Shown: positions 8,247 to 18,900 of the stretch, one piece after another
Layout: each line of letters starts with the position of its first letter
Numbering within the stretch: position 1 is the first letter of the stretch
Origin: Dysgonamonadaceae bacterium
GTDB lineage: Bacteria; Bacteroidota; Bacteroidia; Bacteroidales; Azobacteroidaceae
Assembly: GCA_031271125.1 (NCBI GenBank)
Contig: JAISWH010000127.1
Location: forward strand, 1 to 34,148
Length of the DNA: 34,148 bases
Reading direction: 5' to 3'
Notes under the pieces: model-generated
The model's database searches: none
What the model was told of the DNA's origin: nothing
What the model saw: only the letters and a program-made list of their open reading frames with translations
Program-made: the position numbers and the translations under genes

Positions 8247-8979
8247 ATTCACTGCAAATAATAGCCGTAGCGACCGCAACGTTTAGCGATTCGGTCGTCG
8301 CAGTTCCCGCAGGATAATTGGGAATATACAACTTGCGGGAAATGCACCCGGCAACCGGACGGCTGACGCCTTTCCCTTCGTTCCCCATGACAATCAATCC
8401 GTTGGCGCTTAACGGCTCTTCATAAATATTTTTCCCTTCGAGGAAAGCGCCGTAAACCGGAATATCGTTTAAATCGGCCAACAGCACAGGAAGTTCCGTG
8501 TAAAACACTTTGACGCGGGCAATTGCGCCCATTGTCGCCTGAACGGTTTTTGGGTTGAAAATATCGGCGGTATCGGGTGAACAAATGACGTTTTTGATTC
8601 CGAACCAATCGGCTAAACGGACGATAGTTCCCATATTCCCGGGATCTTGCACGCCATCCAAAACCAGGTTCAAATCAAGTTTTAGCGCTTCTTTATCCAA
8701 TGGGTAATTGGGTTGTTTGAAAACGGCGATTACATCTTGAGGCGTTTTGAGTAAACTTGCTTTTTCGATGTCATGGTCTTCCGCCGCAATCAGTTCGCCG
8801 GCGTGGAGGTCGCCTTGCCCCGCCATCCATGAGGGTTTTGCAACCAGCAATTCACATTCGAAATAAGGTAAAATATCTTTTACCAATTTATTGCCTTCGG
8901 CCAGAAAACAGCCTGTTTCGTTGCGGAATTTCTTCATTCCCAACGAACGAATGTATTTAATTTTGCTTTTGCTTAGCAT
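8200..8979 (-). CDS. TrmH/SpoU-family RNA methyltransferase
   Basis: LVLDGVQDPGNMGTIVRLADWFGIKNVICS, LIVMGNEGKGVS, LYIPNYPAGTATTESLNVAVATAIICSEF. Confidence 0.94.
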   Translation of the reverse strand: MLSKSKIKYIRSLGMKKFRNETGCFLAEGNKLVKDILPYFECELLVAKPSWMAGQGDLHAGELIAAEDHDIEKASLLKTPQDVIAVFKQPNYPLDKEALKLDLNLVLDGVQDPGNMGTIVRLADWFGIKNVICSPDTADIFNPKTVQATMGAIARVKVFYTELPVLLADLNDIPVYGAFLEGKNIYEEPLSANGLIVMGNEGKGVSRPVAGCISRKLYIPNYPAGTATTESLNVAVATAIICSEFRRRQYSPDGSSCVR

Positions 8980-9082
8980 TTTTCAAGCTATGTATGAAAT
9001 TCTTTGATATATCAACTGCAAAATTACTAAACTATTTTCTATATAATTCGCCCCAAGTCATTCTTTTTTCAAAAGAAAATCC

Positions 9083-9090
9083 TAACTTTG
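9083..9090 (+). promoter_or_regulatory. -7 box TAACTTTG upstream of the remnant ORF / tamL-like gene
   Basis: Matches TAnnTTTG; weak -33 region. Confidence 0.4.
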
Positions 9091-9117
9091 CCATACGAAT
9101 CATTAAAAAATAAAATA

Positions 9118-9231
9118 ATGCCAAGTAACAGGAATTTGCCTATAGGCATACAGGATTTTGAGAAGTTGCGCAAAGGAAATTACCTTTATGCGGAAGAACG
9201 TATGTTGAGCCGGTGGATTACGGCATTGTAA
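9118..9231 (+). pseudogene. Decayed N-terminal remnant of the Bacteroidota AAA-ATPase-like / PD-(D/E)XK nuclease family
   Basis: Manual translation MPSNRNLPIGIQDFEKLRKGNYLYAEERMLSRWITAL*; 'LPIGIQDFEKLR..(G)YLY' matches the recognisable start of that family, then diverges and stops. Confidence 0.65.
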
Positions 9232-9256
9232 ATTAAATATTGAATAAACTGCTCGA

Positions 9257-11542
9257 ATGAAGATTTTTTATAAAAAATATTTACCGTTTTTAACCATACT
9301 ATTCTTGTATTCGTGTAGTGCAACCAAATTTGTTCCCGATGGGGAATATCTCTTGGACAAAGTCAAAATAGAATCGGACGTCCCCGGCTATAAAACCTTT
9401 GAACTAAAGCCGTATGTCCGGCAATTGCCCAATTATAAAATGTTCGGCTTGAACAAAACAAAATTTCAACTCTATAATCTGGCGGGAAAAGACAGTTCGA
9501 ACCGGCTCAACCGATTCGTTCAAAAAATAGGGGAACCGCCTGTTATCTTCGACTCAACTTTGGTTTATAAAACAACTTCCGAATTCAGGAAATTGTTCGT
9601 TAACAAAGGATACCTGAATGTGAATGTTTCGCCGGAAATCAGTTTGAAAAACAAAAAAGCCGATGTGGTTTACCGAATCAAAGGAAACGAGCCGTACAGG
9701 ATTCGGAATTATTCGCAGAATATTGAAGATGAGGTTATTGATAAAGAACTAACTACACGCGCCCCGATGATAAAAGAAGGCATATTGTTTGACCGCGACA
9801 TGCTGAATCAGGAAAGGACGCGGATTTCCGATTTTCTTCGCAATCGTGGATATTATGCTTTCAACAGGGACTTTATTTCTTATGAGGCCGATAGCGCTTT
9901 GAACAGCTTTTCGGTCGATTTGAATATGAAATTGGGATTTTTCAGGGAACCGTCATCCGACGGAAAAACAATAGAGATTCCGCACCGGAAGTATTATTTC
10001 GACAAAATTTATCTGTATTTGGATTTCGATCCGCTGAAATTGAATGATCCGAATGAATATGTACCTTCCGACTCGCTTTCCATAAACGGCTATACGGTTT
10101 ATTACCAAGGGGAAAAGCCTTCAATCAGGGTAAAAACGCTGTTAGACAACTGTTTTATGCTTCCTCAAAGCGCCTATTCCCAATCGTTGGAAGAAGAAAC
10201 ATATTCCGCATTTTCAGCTTTGAACGCCCTCAATAATATTCATATTCATTTTGATGAATTTATGCGTAACGATACCAATTGGTTGAACGTCGGCGTCGTG
10301 ACCATGCCTGCCCAAAAACAAACGGTAACTTACTCTGTTGAAGGGACGAATACGGCCGGCAATCTGGGGGTTGCCTCGTCGGCAAATTATACCCACCGGA
10401 ATCTTTTCCGAGGTTCCGAAACCTTTAATTTCAAAGTGCGGGGCGCTTACGAAACCATCAAAAATTTTGACAATCCCTATACGGAAATCGGCGGAGAAGC
10501 TTCGATTCACATTCCAAAGTTTATTGTTCCGTTTATTAATGATTTTATACCGAGATATCTAAGGGCTTCGACAGAATTTTCTTTAAGTTACAACTACCAG
10601 AATCGTCCCGAATACAACCGGACTTTGCTTTCGGGAGGAATACAATATACATGGCGGAAAGAAGAACGTTTTGCAGCGCAGCATCAAGTTGATTTATTGG
10701 ATATTGATTATGTTTATTTGCCGAAAAAGGACTCAATTTTCATGAACCGTTTGCCGTCCGGCGCCAAATATTTCGGATACACCGACCAATTTATTGTCAG
10801 TTCGGGATATTCTTATACCAAAACGACTTTCGACCCGACGCAGACGCAACGGAATGCTTATTCTTTCCGCGCTTCTTTGGAGTCGGCGGGAAATTTGCTG
10901 TACCTGCTGAACAGAATAGGGAATGTGGAAAAAGATGCACAAGGTTCGTACCAATTGCTCAACACACTTTTTGCTCAATTTGTGAAAGGTGATGTGAATT
11001 ACGCGAAAACGATTGTCCTCGACAAACAAAACTCAATTGCCTGGCGGATAGGCAGTGGAATTGGGTTTCCTTACGGCAACAGTAAGATGCTTCCGTTTGA
11101 AAAGCGGTATTTTTCGGGAGGAGCGAATAGCGTACGCGCCTGGCCGGTGCGGGAATTAGGGCCGGGAAAATATCAACGGGTCGACTCGACAACATTTTTC
11201 CATCAGTCGGGCGACATCAAGATGGATTTTAACATCGAATATCGTAGCCGGTTTTTTTGGAAATTGGAAGCGGCGGCATTTATAGACGCCGGGAATATCT
11301 GGACGATAAGAAATTACGAAGGCCAGGAAAACGGGGCATTCAAATTCAACTCCTTTTATAAAGAGATAGCCGTAGGATATGGCATCGGATTGCGTTTGGT
11401 TATGGATTACTTTCTGGTACGTTTCGACTGCGGTTGGAAAGCTTACGATCCGTCACTCTGGGGAAAAGAAGCCTGGGTGATTAAAAATCCCAATTTTACG
11501 AGCAACTGGGCCTGGCATATAGCAGTCGGTTATCCGTTCTGA
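9257..11542 (+). CDS. Omp85-superfamily outer-membrane protein, TamA/TamL-like lipoprotein
   Basis: Lipobox-like N-terminus (FLTILFLYSCSATK), POTRA-like N-terminal half, GSETFNFKVRGAYE and FEKRYFSGGANSVRAWPVRELGPG barrel motif, C-terminal VGYPF. Confidence 0.9.
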   Translation: MKIFYKKYLPFLTILFLYSCSATKFVPDGEYLLDKVKIESDVPGYKTFELKPYVRQLPNYKMFGLNKTKFQLYNLAGKDSSNRLNRFVQKIGEPPVIFDSTLVYKTTSEFRKLFVNKGYLNVNVSPEISLKNKKADVVYRIKGNEPYRIRNYSQNIEDEVIDKELTTRAPMIKEGILFDRDMLNQERTRISDFLRNRGYYAFNRDFISYEADSALNSFSVDLNMKLGFFREPSSDGKTIEIPHRKYYFDKIYLYLDFDPLKLNDPNEYVPSDSLSINGYTVYYQGEKPSIRVKTLLDNCFMLPQSAYSQSLEEETYSAFSALNALNNIHIHFDEFMRNDTNWLNVGVVTMPAQKQTVTYSVEGTNTAGNLGVASSANYTHRNLFRGSETFNFKVRGAYETIKNFDNPYTEIGGEASIHIPKFIVPFINDFIPRYLRASTEFSLSYNYQNRPEYNRTLLSGGIQYTWRKEERFAAQHQVDLLDIDYVYLPKKDSIFMNRLPSGAKYFGYTDQFIVSSGYSYTKTTFDPTQTQRNAYSFRASLESAGNLLYLLNRIGNVEKDAQGSYQLLNTLFAQFVKGDVNYAKTIVLDKQNSIAWRIGSGIGFPYGNSKMLPFEKRYFSGGANSVRAWPVRELGPGKYQRVDSTTFFHQSGDIKMDFNIEYRSRFFWKLEAAAFIDAGNIWTIRNYEGQENGAFKFNSFYKEIAVGYGIGLRLVMDYFLVRFDCGWKAYDPSLWGKEAWVIKNPNFTSNWAWHIAVGYPF

Positions 11543-11611
11543 TATATTATTTTCTATTTGAAATACCCGGTTGTTTCATGGCACAGTCTTTTTTCAATAA
11601 AATTTTTTTTG

Positions 11612-11619
11612 TACTTTTG
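11612..11619 (+). promoter_or_regulatory. -7 box TACTTTTG upstream of ffh
   Basis: Matches TAnnTTTG 37 nt before ATG 11657; no clear -33 TTTG. Confidence 0.4.
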
Positions 11620-11656
11620 TAGCCTTAATTTTAAATTCATAACTCTTCTAAAAATT

Positions 11657-12985
11657 ATGTTTGAAAATCTAAGCGACAGGCTTGACAGGTCATTTAAGTT
11701 GTTAAAAGGTGAAGGCAGAATCACTGAAATCAATGTGGCGGAAACGCTGAAAGATATTCGTAAAGCATTGTTGGACGCCGACGTGAATTACAAAGTTGCC
11801 AAGACATTTACCGATTCCGTCAAGGAAAAGGCTTTGGGTCAAAACGTGCTTACGGCGGTAAAACCGAGCCAGTTAATGGTGAAAATAGTCCACGACGAAT
11901 TAACGGCTTTGATGGGTGGCGAAACGGCCGATATCAATCTGAAAAATAATCCTTCCATCATTTTAATGTCCGGTTTGCAAGGCTCCGGTAAAACTACTTT
12001 TTCCGGTAAATTAGCAAAAATGTTAAAAGACAAAAAGGGCAAACATCCCCTGTTGGTTGCTGACGATATTTACCGGCCGGCGGCTATTGAGCAATTAAAA
12101 GTTCTCGGCGAACAAATCGGCGTGCCTGTTTATTCCGAACCGGAAAACAAAAATCCCGTTCAAATTGCGCAAAATGCTATCAAACAAGCCAAACAATCGG
12201 GCGCCGATGTGGTGATTATCGATACCGCCGGCCGTCTGGCTATCGACGAGCAAATGATGAACGAAATCGCATCCATTAAAGCGGCCGTAAAACCTGATGA
12301 AGTTTTGTTCGTTGTGGATGCCATGACCGGTCAGGACGCCGTCAATACGGCCAAAGAATTTAACGACCGTCTGGATTTTCAGGGAGTTGTCCTCACCAAA
12401 TTGGATGGCGATACCCGTGGTGGAGCCGCGCTGTCTATTCGTAGTGTTGTCAATAAACCCATCAAGTTTGTGGGTACGGGCGAAAAAATGGAAGCCATCG
12501 ACCCTTTCCACCCGAACCGTATGGCCGACCGGATTCTCGGCATGGGCGACATCGTTTCGCTGGTAGAACGGGCGCAGGAACAATTCGACGAAGAAGAAGC
12601 CCGCCGCCTGCAAAAGAAAATCGCTAAAAACCAATTTGATTTCAACGATTTCCTTTCGCAAATTCACCAAATCAAGAAAATGGGTAACCTGAAAGATTTG
12701 GCGTCGATGATTCCGGGCGTAGGAAAAGCCATTAAGGATTTGGATATCGACGACGACGCTTTCAAAAGCATTGAAGCCATTATCTATTCGATGACGCCTG
12801 TCGAACGAAGCAATCCCGTAATTATAACCGGTTCTCGCCGGGCGCGTATTGCGAAAGGCAGCGGAACGGCGGTTTCCGAAGTAAATAAATTACTCAAACA
12901 ATTTGAGGAAACCCGGAAAATGATGAAGATGATGACAACGGCTAAGATTCCGGGGAAAGGCGGGTTCATGAAAAAACGAAAATAA
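11657..12985 (+). CDS. ffh: Signal recognition particle protein
   Basis: [65 protein letters not shown]-domain MTPVERSNP...[12 protein letters not shown]. Confidence 0.97.
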   Translation: MFENLSDRLDRSFKLLKGEGRITEINVAETLKDIRKALLDADVNYKVAKTFTDSVKEKALGQNVLTAVKPSQLMVKIVHDELTALMGGETADINLKNNPSIILMSGLQGSGKTTFSGKLAKMLKDKKGKHPLLVADDIYRPAAIEQLKVLGEQIGVPVYSEPENKNPVQIAQNAIKQAKQSGADVVIIDTAGRLAIDEQMMNEIASIKAAVKPDEVLFVVDAMTGQDAVNTAKEFNDRLDFQGVVLTKLDGDTRGGAALSIRSVVNKPIKFVGTGEKMEAIDPFHPNRMADRILGMGDIVSLVERAQEQFDEEEARRLQKKIAKNQFDFNDFLSQIHQIKKMGNLKDLASMIPGVGKAIKDLDIDDDAFKSIEAIIYSMTPVERSNPVIITGSRRARIAKGSGTAVSEVNKLLKQFEETRKMMKMMTTAKIPGKGGFMKKRK

Positions 12986-12989
12986 ATAT

Positions 12990-13019
12990 GGTAAACGGTG
13001 AACAGGTTCACCGTTCACC
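12990..13019. repeat. Inverted repeat GGTAAACGGTGAAC-AG-GTTCACCGTTCACC between ffh and folD
   Basis: 14-bp arms with 13/14 complementarity and a 2-nt spacer. Confidence 0.85.
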
Positions 13020-13038
13020 ATTCACAATTCACAAAATT

Positions 13039-13920
13039 ATGGAATTAATCGACGGAAAAGCAGTTGCCGCACAAATCAAATCGGAAATTGCCGAAGAAGT
13101 AAAACAAATTCTTGCTGCCGGTGGAAAACGTCCGCATCTGGCGGCTATTTTAGTCGGCCACGACGGCGGCAGCGAAACATACGTTGCAAGTAAAGTGAAA
13201 ACTTGCGATGAGATCGGCTTTCAATCCACTTTGATTCGTTACGAAGATGATGTTACCGAAGAAACCCTGTTAAACAGGGTCAACGAACTGAATAACGACC
13301 CCGGTATAGACGGGTTCATCGTGCAACTTCCACTTCCCAAACATATTTCCGAGCAAAAAGTAATCGAAACCATTGATTACCGGAAAGATGTGGATGGATT
13401 TCATCCGGTCAATGCAGGACGCATGGCCATCGGATTACCTTGTTTTGTTTCCGCCACGCCGGCCGGTATTGTGGAATTGTTAAGGCGATACAGGATTGAA
13501 ACTTCCGGGAAACATTGTGTGGTATTGGGACGCAGCAATATTGTCGGTAAACCGGTTGCTTCGCTTCTGATGCAAAAAAGTAATCCGGGCGATTGCACCG
13601 TTACGGTTTGTCACAGCCGCACCAAAGATATTCGTAAATATTGTTTGGACGCCGATATTATTATTGCCGCTTTGGGTTCGCCGGGTTTCCTGAAAGCCGA
13701 TATGGTGAAAGAAGGAGCTGTCGTGATTGACGTCGGTACGACGCGAGTTCCATCCGCTCAAACGAAATCAGGCTTTAAGCTGAAAGGGGATGTGGAATTT
13801 GATGAAGTCGCTCCCAAATGTTCATATATAACTCCTGTTCCCGGAGGAGTGGGGCCAATGACAATTGTATCTTTGATGAAAAATACTTTATTGGCGGCGC
13901 AAAAGGGGCTGGGGGGTTAA
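13039..13920 (+). CDS. folD: Bifunctional methylenetetrahydrofolate dehydrogenase/cyclohydrolase
   Basis: [70 protein letters not shown]; start set at ATG 13039. Confidence 0.97.
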   Translation: MELIDGKAVAAQIKSEIAEEVKQILAAGGKRPHLAAILVGHDGGSETYVASKVKTCDEIGFQSTLIRYEDDVTEETLLNRVNELNNDPGIDGFIVQLPLPKHISEQKVIETIDYRKDVDGFHPVNAGRMAIGLPCFVSATPAGIVELLRRYRIETSGKHCVVLGRSNIVGKPVASLLMQKSNPGDCTVTVCHSRTKDIRKYCLDADIIIAALGSPGFLKADMVKEGAVVIDVGTTRVPSAQTKSGFKLKGDVEFDEVAPKCSYITPVPGGVGPMTIVSLMKNTLLAAQKGLGG

Positions 13921-14921
13921 ATACCGAAAACGTGATGTACCAGCAAATAAGCGATTGCAGCAAGAGCGGCGCTCACCGGAATCGTAAGAATCCATGCCCA
14001 AAGCAGACTAATCGTAATATTCCACCTGACGGCGGATAATCTTTTTACTGCGCCTACACCCATGATAGCGCCCGTGATGGTATGTGTAGTACTTACCGGT
14101 ATTTTCCATATCTCCGTGAGAAATAAGGTCAACGCGCCTGCCGTTTCGGCGCAAACGCCTTCCAAAGGGGTTACTTTGGTGATTTTCGTTCCCATGGTTT
14201 TTACGATACGCCAACCACCCATCATTGTTCCAAGCCCGATGGCTCCGAAGCAAGTGAGCGGAACCCAATCCGGCACATTGCCGACCGAATCAATCCAACC
14301 CATTGAAATCATTGCTGTGGCAATAATCCCCATTACTTTCTGCGAATCATTCAGACCGTGTCCCAAACTAAATAATCCGGAGGAAAACAGCTGTAAGCTT
14401 TTAAACAACTTTTCCGCTTTATTGGCGTTCATTTTCCTGAAAGCCCACAAAATGCAGAGCGTGATAATCGCCGAAATAAACAATCCGATTAAGGGAGCTA
14501 ATACAATGAAAGAAGCAATCTTAACAATTACCGCCGTATGAATGGACTTGAATCCTGCGGCGCAAATAGCGGCTCCGGCAAAACCTCCAATCAAGGTATG
14601 AGAGGAGGAGGAAGGAATCCCCAGACGCCAGGTGAGTAAATTCCAAGTTATTGCAGCAATCAAACCGGAAAGGATAATCGGCAGGGTAATAAACTCTTCC
14701 CATACGGTTTTAGCAACGGTATTCGCAATCCCAAATTCCCCGATAATATGTTTGGCAACAAAAAACGCAATAAAATTGAACGTTGCCGCCCAAAGTACAG
14801 CTTGGAAAGGGGTCAAAACACGGGAAGAAACGATCGTTGAAATAGAATTTGCCGCATCATGAAACCCGTTGATAAAATCAAAAACAATTGCCAGAACGAC
14901 AACGATAACAAATAAAACCAT
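13917..14921 (-). CDS. PiT-family inorganic phosphate transporter
   Basis: [71 protein letters not shown]. Confidence 0.95.
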   Translation of the reverse strand: MVLFVIVVVLAIVFDFINGFHDAANSISTIVSSRVLTPFQAVLWAATFNFIAFFVAKHIIGEFGIANTVAKTVWEEFITLPIILSGLIAAITWNLLTWRLGIPSSSSHTLIGGFAGAAICAAGFKSIHTAVIVKIASFIVLAPLIGLFISAIITLCILWAFRKMNANKAEKLFKSLQLFSSGLFSLGHGLNDSQKVMGIIATAMISMGWIDSVGNVPDWVPLTCFGAIGLGTMMGGWRIVKTMGTKITKVTPLEGVCAETAGALTLFLTEIWKIPVSTTHTITGAIMGVGAVKRLSAVRWNITISLLWAWILTIPVSAALAAIAYLLVHHVFGI

Positions 14922-14938
14922 GCGTTTATTCTTTATAA

Positions 14939-15592
14939 TTATGCATATTTGACAATAATCGTTTTCAAAATTTTGCCTACATTGTTAATTTTGTTGGCGG
15001 ATTTTTCCAATTCTTGAATGATTTCTTTTAATTTCATCAATTCAAGCGTTCGCATTTCACTTTTGAAAAGTCCCGAAGTTCCTTCTTCATAAACGCCGTC
15101 GGCCTCTTCTTCCAATTGTTTGATTTTTTTTACATGCGCAATTACCTGTTCGCTTGATTTTTTCACTTCGGTCAATTTGTGTGCGGCAGCTTGTACTTCA
15201 ACTGCCCCTTTCCGGATAATCCGGGCTAATTGCATAGTAGCCGGAGGCAAGATTTCCGGAGAAAAAAGCATAACCTTCTGTGCAGCGCGATTAATTGCAT
15301 CAATTACGTCATCCATTTCATCGGCTAAAGCGCTAATATCTTCCCTGTCGAAAGGAGTAATAAAAGTATCATTCAATTCCTTATAGATAAGTCCCGTAAC
15401 TTTATCGCCTTTGGTTTCTTCGGATTTGATGGCTCTACATAAATCTTTTATCTTGTCCTTATCATTATCCGACGAGAATAATTCTTCCAAAAGGGCTGCC
15501 GACTTGTCTAATATATCAGCGGTTTCTTTCAACAAAGGAAAAAATTTCCCGTCCTTTGGAGTAAAAATGCTTAAAATACTGTTAAACTTCAT
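14939..15592 (-). CDS. DUF47 / PhoU-like phosphate transport regulator
   Basis: KFFPLLKETADILDKSAALLEE, TPFDREDISALADEMDDVIDAI; adjacent to PiT. Confidence 0.93.
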   Translation of the reverse strand: MKFNSILSIFTPKDGKFFPLLKETADILDKSAALLEELFSSDNDKDKIKDLCRAIKSEETKGDKVTGLIYKELNDTFITPFDREDISALADEMDDVIDAINRAAQKVMLFSPEILPPATMQLARIIRKGAVEVQAAAHKLTEVKKSSEQVIAHVKKIKQLEEEADGVYEEGTSGLFKSEMRTLELMKLKEIIQELEKSANKINNVGKILKTIIVKYA

Positions 15593-15708
15593 AAATAACT
15601 TATATTTAGTGATTGACTCTTTCTACGACGTCTATACCTGAATACGAGTGCGAAGTTAAGATTTTTTCTCAACCCGGCCAAAATATTTACAAATTTAGTT
15701 AGGAAAAG

Positions 15709-15739
15709 TTTGTAATGAGCAAAATTTGATGTAATTTTG
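15709..15739 (+). promoter_or_regulatory. Promoter for tRNA-Arg
   Basis: TTTG (15709-15712), 19 bp, TAATTTTG (15732-15739). Confidence 0.6.
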
Positions 15740-15754
15740 TGCCCTGAAAAGAAT

Positions 15755-15827
15755 GGCCCCGTAGTTCAGCGAATAGAACGACAGATTCCGGTTCTGTAGG
15801 TCACAGGTTTGAGTCCTGTCGGGGTCA
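15755..15827 (+). tRNA. tRNA-Arg (anticodon CCG)
   Basis: Acceptor GGCCCCG/CGGGGTC, anticodon stem ACAGA/TCTGT with loop TTCCGGT, T stem ACAGG/CCTGT. Confidence 0.95.
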
Positions 15828-15871
15828 CGTTGCACGACAAGTTTGAATTACACCCCATTCAGGAATAAAAA

Positions 15872-15902
15872 TTGGATTTATAAGTATCTTTTCCTATCTT
15901 TG
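15872..15902 (+). promoter_or_regulatory. Promoter for the DUF2723 gene
   Basis: TTG (15872-15874), 20 bp, TATCTTTG (15895-15902). Confidence 0.55.
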
Positions 15903-15935
15903 CACAAAAATTTTTCAAAATACCGATTAATCAGT

Positions 15936-18900
15936 ATGAAAACATTTAAATTGGCAAATAACATTCTGGGATGGATTGTTTTCGCTATAGCGGCAGTTAC
16001 TTATTTGATGACGATAGAGCCAACGGGCAGTTTTTGGGATTGCGGTGAGTTTATTGCTTCCGCCTATAAATTGGTAGTAGGACATCCACCCGGAAATCCT
16101 ATTTTTATGATGACAGCCAATTTATTTACCCAATTGACTTCCGACCCTTCCTCAAAAGCGGCAATGGTAAATGCGATGTCGGCTATTTTCAGCGCTTTAA
16201 CTATATTATTTTTATTCTGGACTATCACCCATCTGGCAAGGAAAATATTGTTTCCCAGCGAAGGTAAAGAGATGCCGCTCTCGAAAATAATCACAATCCT
16301 CGGTTGCGGTGCGGTAGGCGCCTTGGCGTATACATGGTCGGATACTTTCTGGTTTTCGGCGGTTGAAGGTGAAGTGTATGCTTTTTCTTCGTTGATGACG
16401 GGATTGGTTTTCTGGATGATTTTGAAGTGGGAAGACGTGGCCGGCGAACCTCATTCCGACCGTTGGTTGATCTTAATCGCTTATCTGATGGGCATTTCGA
16501 TTGCCGTCCACTTGTTGAATCTGCTTTGTATCCCGGCCATCGTACTTGTTTATTATTACAAAAAATATCCTAATCCGACTTTGAAAGGTTCGCTGATTGC
16601 TTTACTGATTTCCTTTGTTATCGTAGGCATTATGCTTTACGGTATCATTCAGGGGCTGGTAAAAGTGGCCGGATGGTTTGAATTGCTGTTTGTCAATGGT
16701 TTCGGATTACCGTACAATACGGGTGTCGGTTTCTATATTTTCACGGTATTTGCCGTACTCGCTTGGGGTATTTGGGAAACGATGCGGGAAAAATACAGTC
16801 CGGGAAAGGCAAAAATCGGTTTTTTGCTTTCAATAGCCTTGTTGGGAATTCCGTTTATTGGGAATCATCCGTTGGTAGGAATTATTATCCTGGCTGTCAT
16901 AAGCATATTCGTTTTCAATACTAAAAGATTGAATCCGGCTACACTCAACAGCATTTTGATCGGTCTGTTTGTCATAACCATCGGTTATTCCTCTTATGCG
17001 CTTATCATGATTCGTTCGGCGGCCAATACGCCGATGGATCAAAATTCGCCCGAAGATATCTTTACGTTACGGGAATATCTGACGCGGGAGCAATATGGCG
17101 AAACGCCTTTGTTTTACGGACAAACCTTTGTTGCCGACGTAAAGAGAGTAAGGCAAGGAAATATGTTGTCGCCGGCAACCAAGGACAATGGCCCTGTCTG
17201 GACGCAAATTGCCAAAAACGATCCCCAGGAAAAAGACCGGTATTTTGTATCCAGAAAAAAAGAATCGTTTGTGTATCCGGAGGAATTATGTACGATTTTC
17301 CCGCGTATGTATAGCAAGGAGCATGCAGACGCTTATAAACAATGGACAAATTTCAAAGGGAAACGGGTCAGATATAAAGAAATGGATGGCGCCTCTTCCA
17401 GTGTTGCTATTGCGATTGCGCCGACTTTTTTGGAAAATCTCAAGTTTTTCTTTTCCTATCAGGTTAACTTTATGTATTGGCGGTATTTCCTGTGGAATTT
17501 TGCAGGTCGTCAGAACGAGATTCAAGGATATGGCGAAGTTGCCAACGGAAATTGGATGACCGGTATCAAATTTCTTGACGAGTTGCGGCTTGGGCCTCAG
17601 GATAATTTACCGGATTTCATTGCGAAAAACAAAGGACATAACAAATTTTATATGTTGCCGCTTCTTTTGGGTATTTTGGGTATTTTCTTCCAGATATATT
17701 CGGGGAAAAAAGGAACGCAAGATTTTTGGGTCGTCTTTCTCTTGTTTTTTATGACAGGCTTAGCCATTGTGATTTATCTGAATCAACCGCCCAACCAGCC
17801 TCGCGAGCGGGATTACGCTTATGCCGGCTCATTCTACGCTTTTTGTATTTGGATAGGGCTTGGCGTCGGTTTGCTTGAAAAAGGTTTGCATAAATACCTT
17901 AAACTTCCCGGATTGCCGTCGGCGATTGCCGCCGTGGTACTGTGTCTGTTGGTTCCCATCCAAATGGTTTCGCAGACCTGGGATGATCACAACCGTTCCA
18001 AAAGGTACCTGATGCGTGATTTTGGTTATAATTACCTGAGCACTTGCGCACCCAATGCGGTTATTTTTACGATGGGCGACAACGATACTTTCCCGCTTTG
18101 GTATGCACAGGAAGTTGAAGGATACCGCACGGATGTTCGTGTTTGTAACCTGAGTTATCTGCAAACCGATTGGTATATCGATCAAATGAAACGTCAGGCA
18201 TACGAATCGGATCCGCTTCCTATCTCGTGGACACGCGCCGAGTATCTGCAAGGGAAACACGATGTTGCCTATATTCTTAATCCGGGCGACAAGCCGCAGG
18301 ATGTGGCTTATGCTTTGGCCAGAGTCAAATCCGACGACAACCGGGTAAAAAAAGTCGGCGAATATCCGCCTATGGATAATATCCGTTCCAATATACTTTA
18401 TATTCCTGTCGATACGGATGCGGTTATCCGGTCGGGTTTGGTGAAACCGGAACATGCCGGCTGGTTGACGGATAAGGTATATATCTATTTCGGGCCCAGA
18501 TACAATACCAATCAGGAAGTAGTCACTCCGCAAAAACATGCTTTAGGCAAACAGGAAATGATGATTCTTGATATGTTGAGGAATAATAAAGATTGGTCTC
18601 GACCGTTTTATTTTGCAACTACTGTAGGGCAGGATCAATATGTAAGACTGGAAAATTATTTCCGTCAGGAGGGCGTTGCATACAGGGTTGTGCCTTATGA
18701 TGTTACAACGGAAGGAAGAAATATAGATACGGATATTCTGTATGAAAATCTGATGCACAAATATCGTTGGGGTAATTTGGAAGAACAGGACTTGTACATT
18801 GATTCCAATTCCATGCGTATGGCGAGACTATTCCGGGCAATGTTCGGAACATTGGGATCGCGGTTGGTTGCCGAAGGCAAGAAGGATAAAGCAATAGGAG

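Noticed and set aside
11543-11656. 4.5S/SRP RNA gene upstream of ffh
   Set aside because: The gap is AT-rich promoter-like DNA with no GGAA-tetraloop hairpin that I could identify.
12095-12670. 191-aa minus-strand ORF antisense to ffh
   Set aside because: Antisense shadow of a highly conserved gene; low-complexity, no recognisable motif.
17829-18539. 236-aa minus-strand ORF antisense to the DUF2723 gene
   Set aside because: No domain signal; sense frame is clearly coding. The same reasoning applies to 31735-32355, 844-1236 and 27891-28562.
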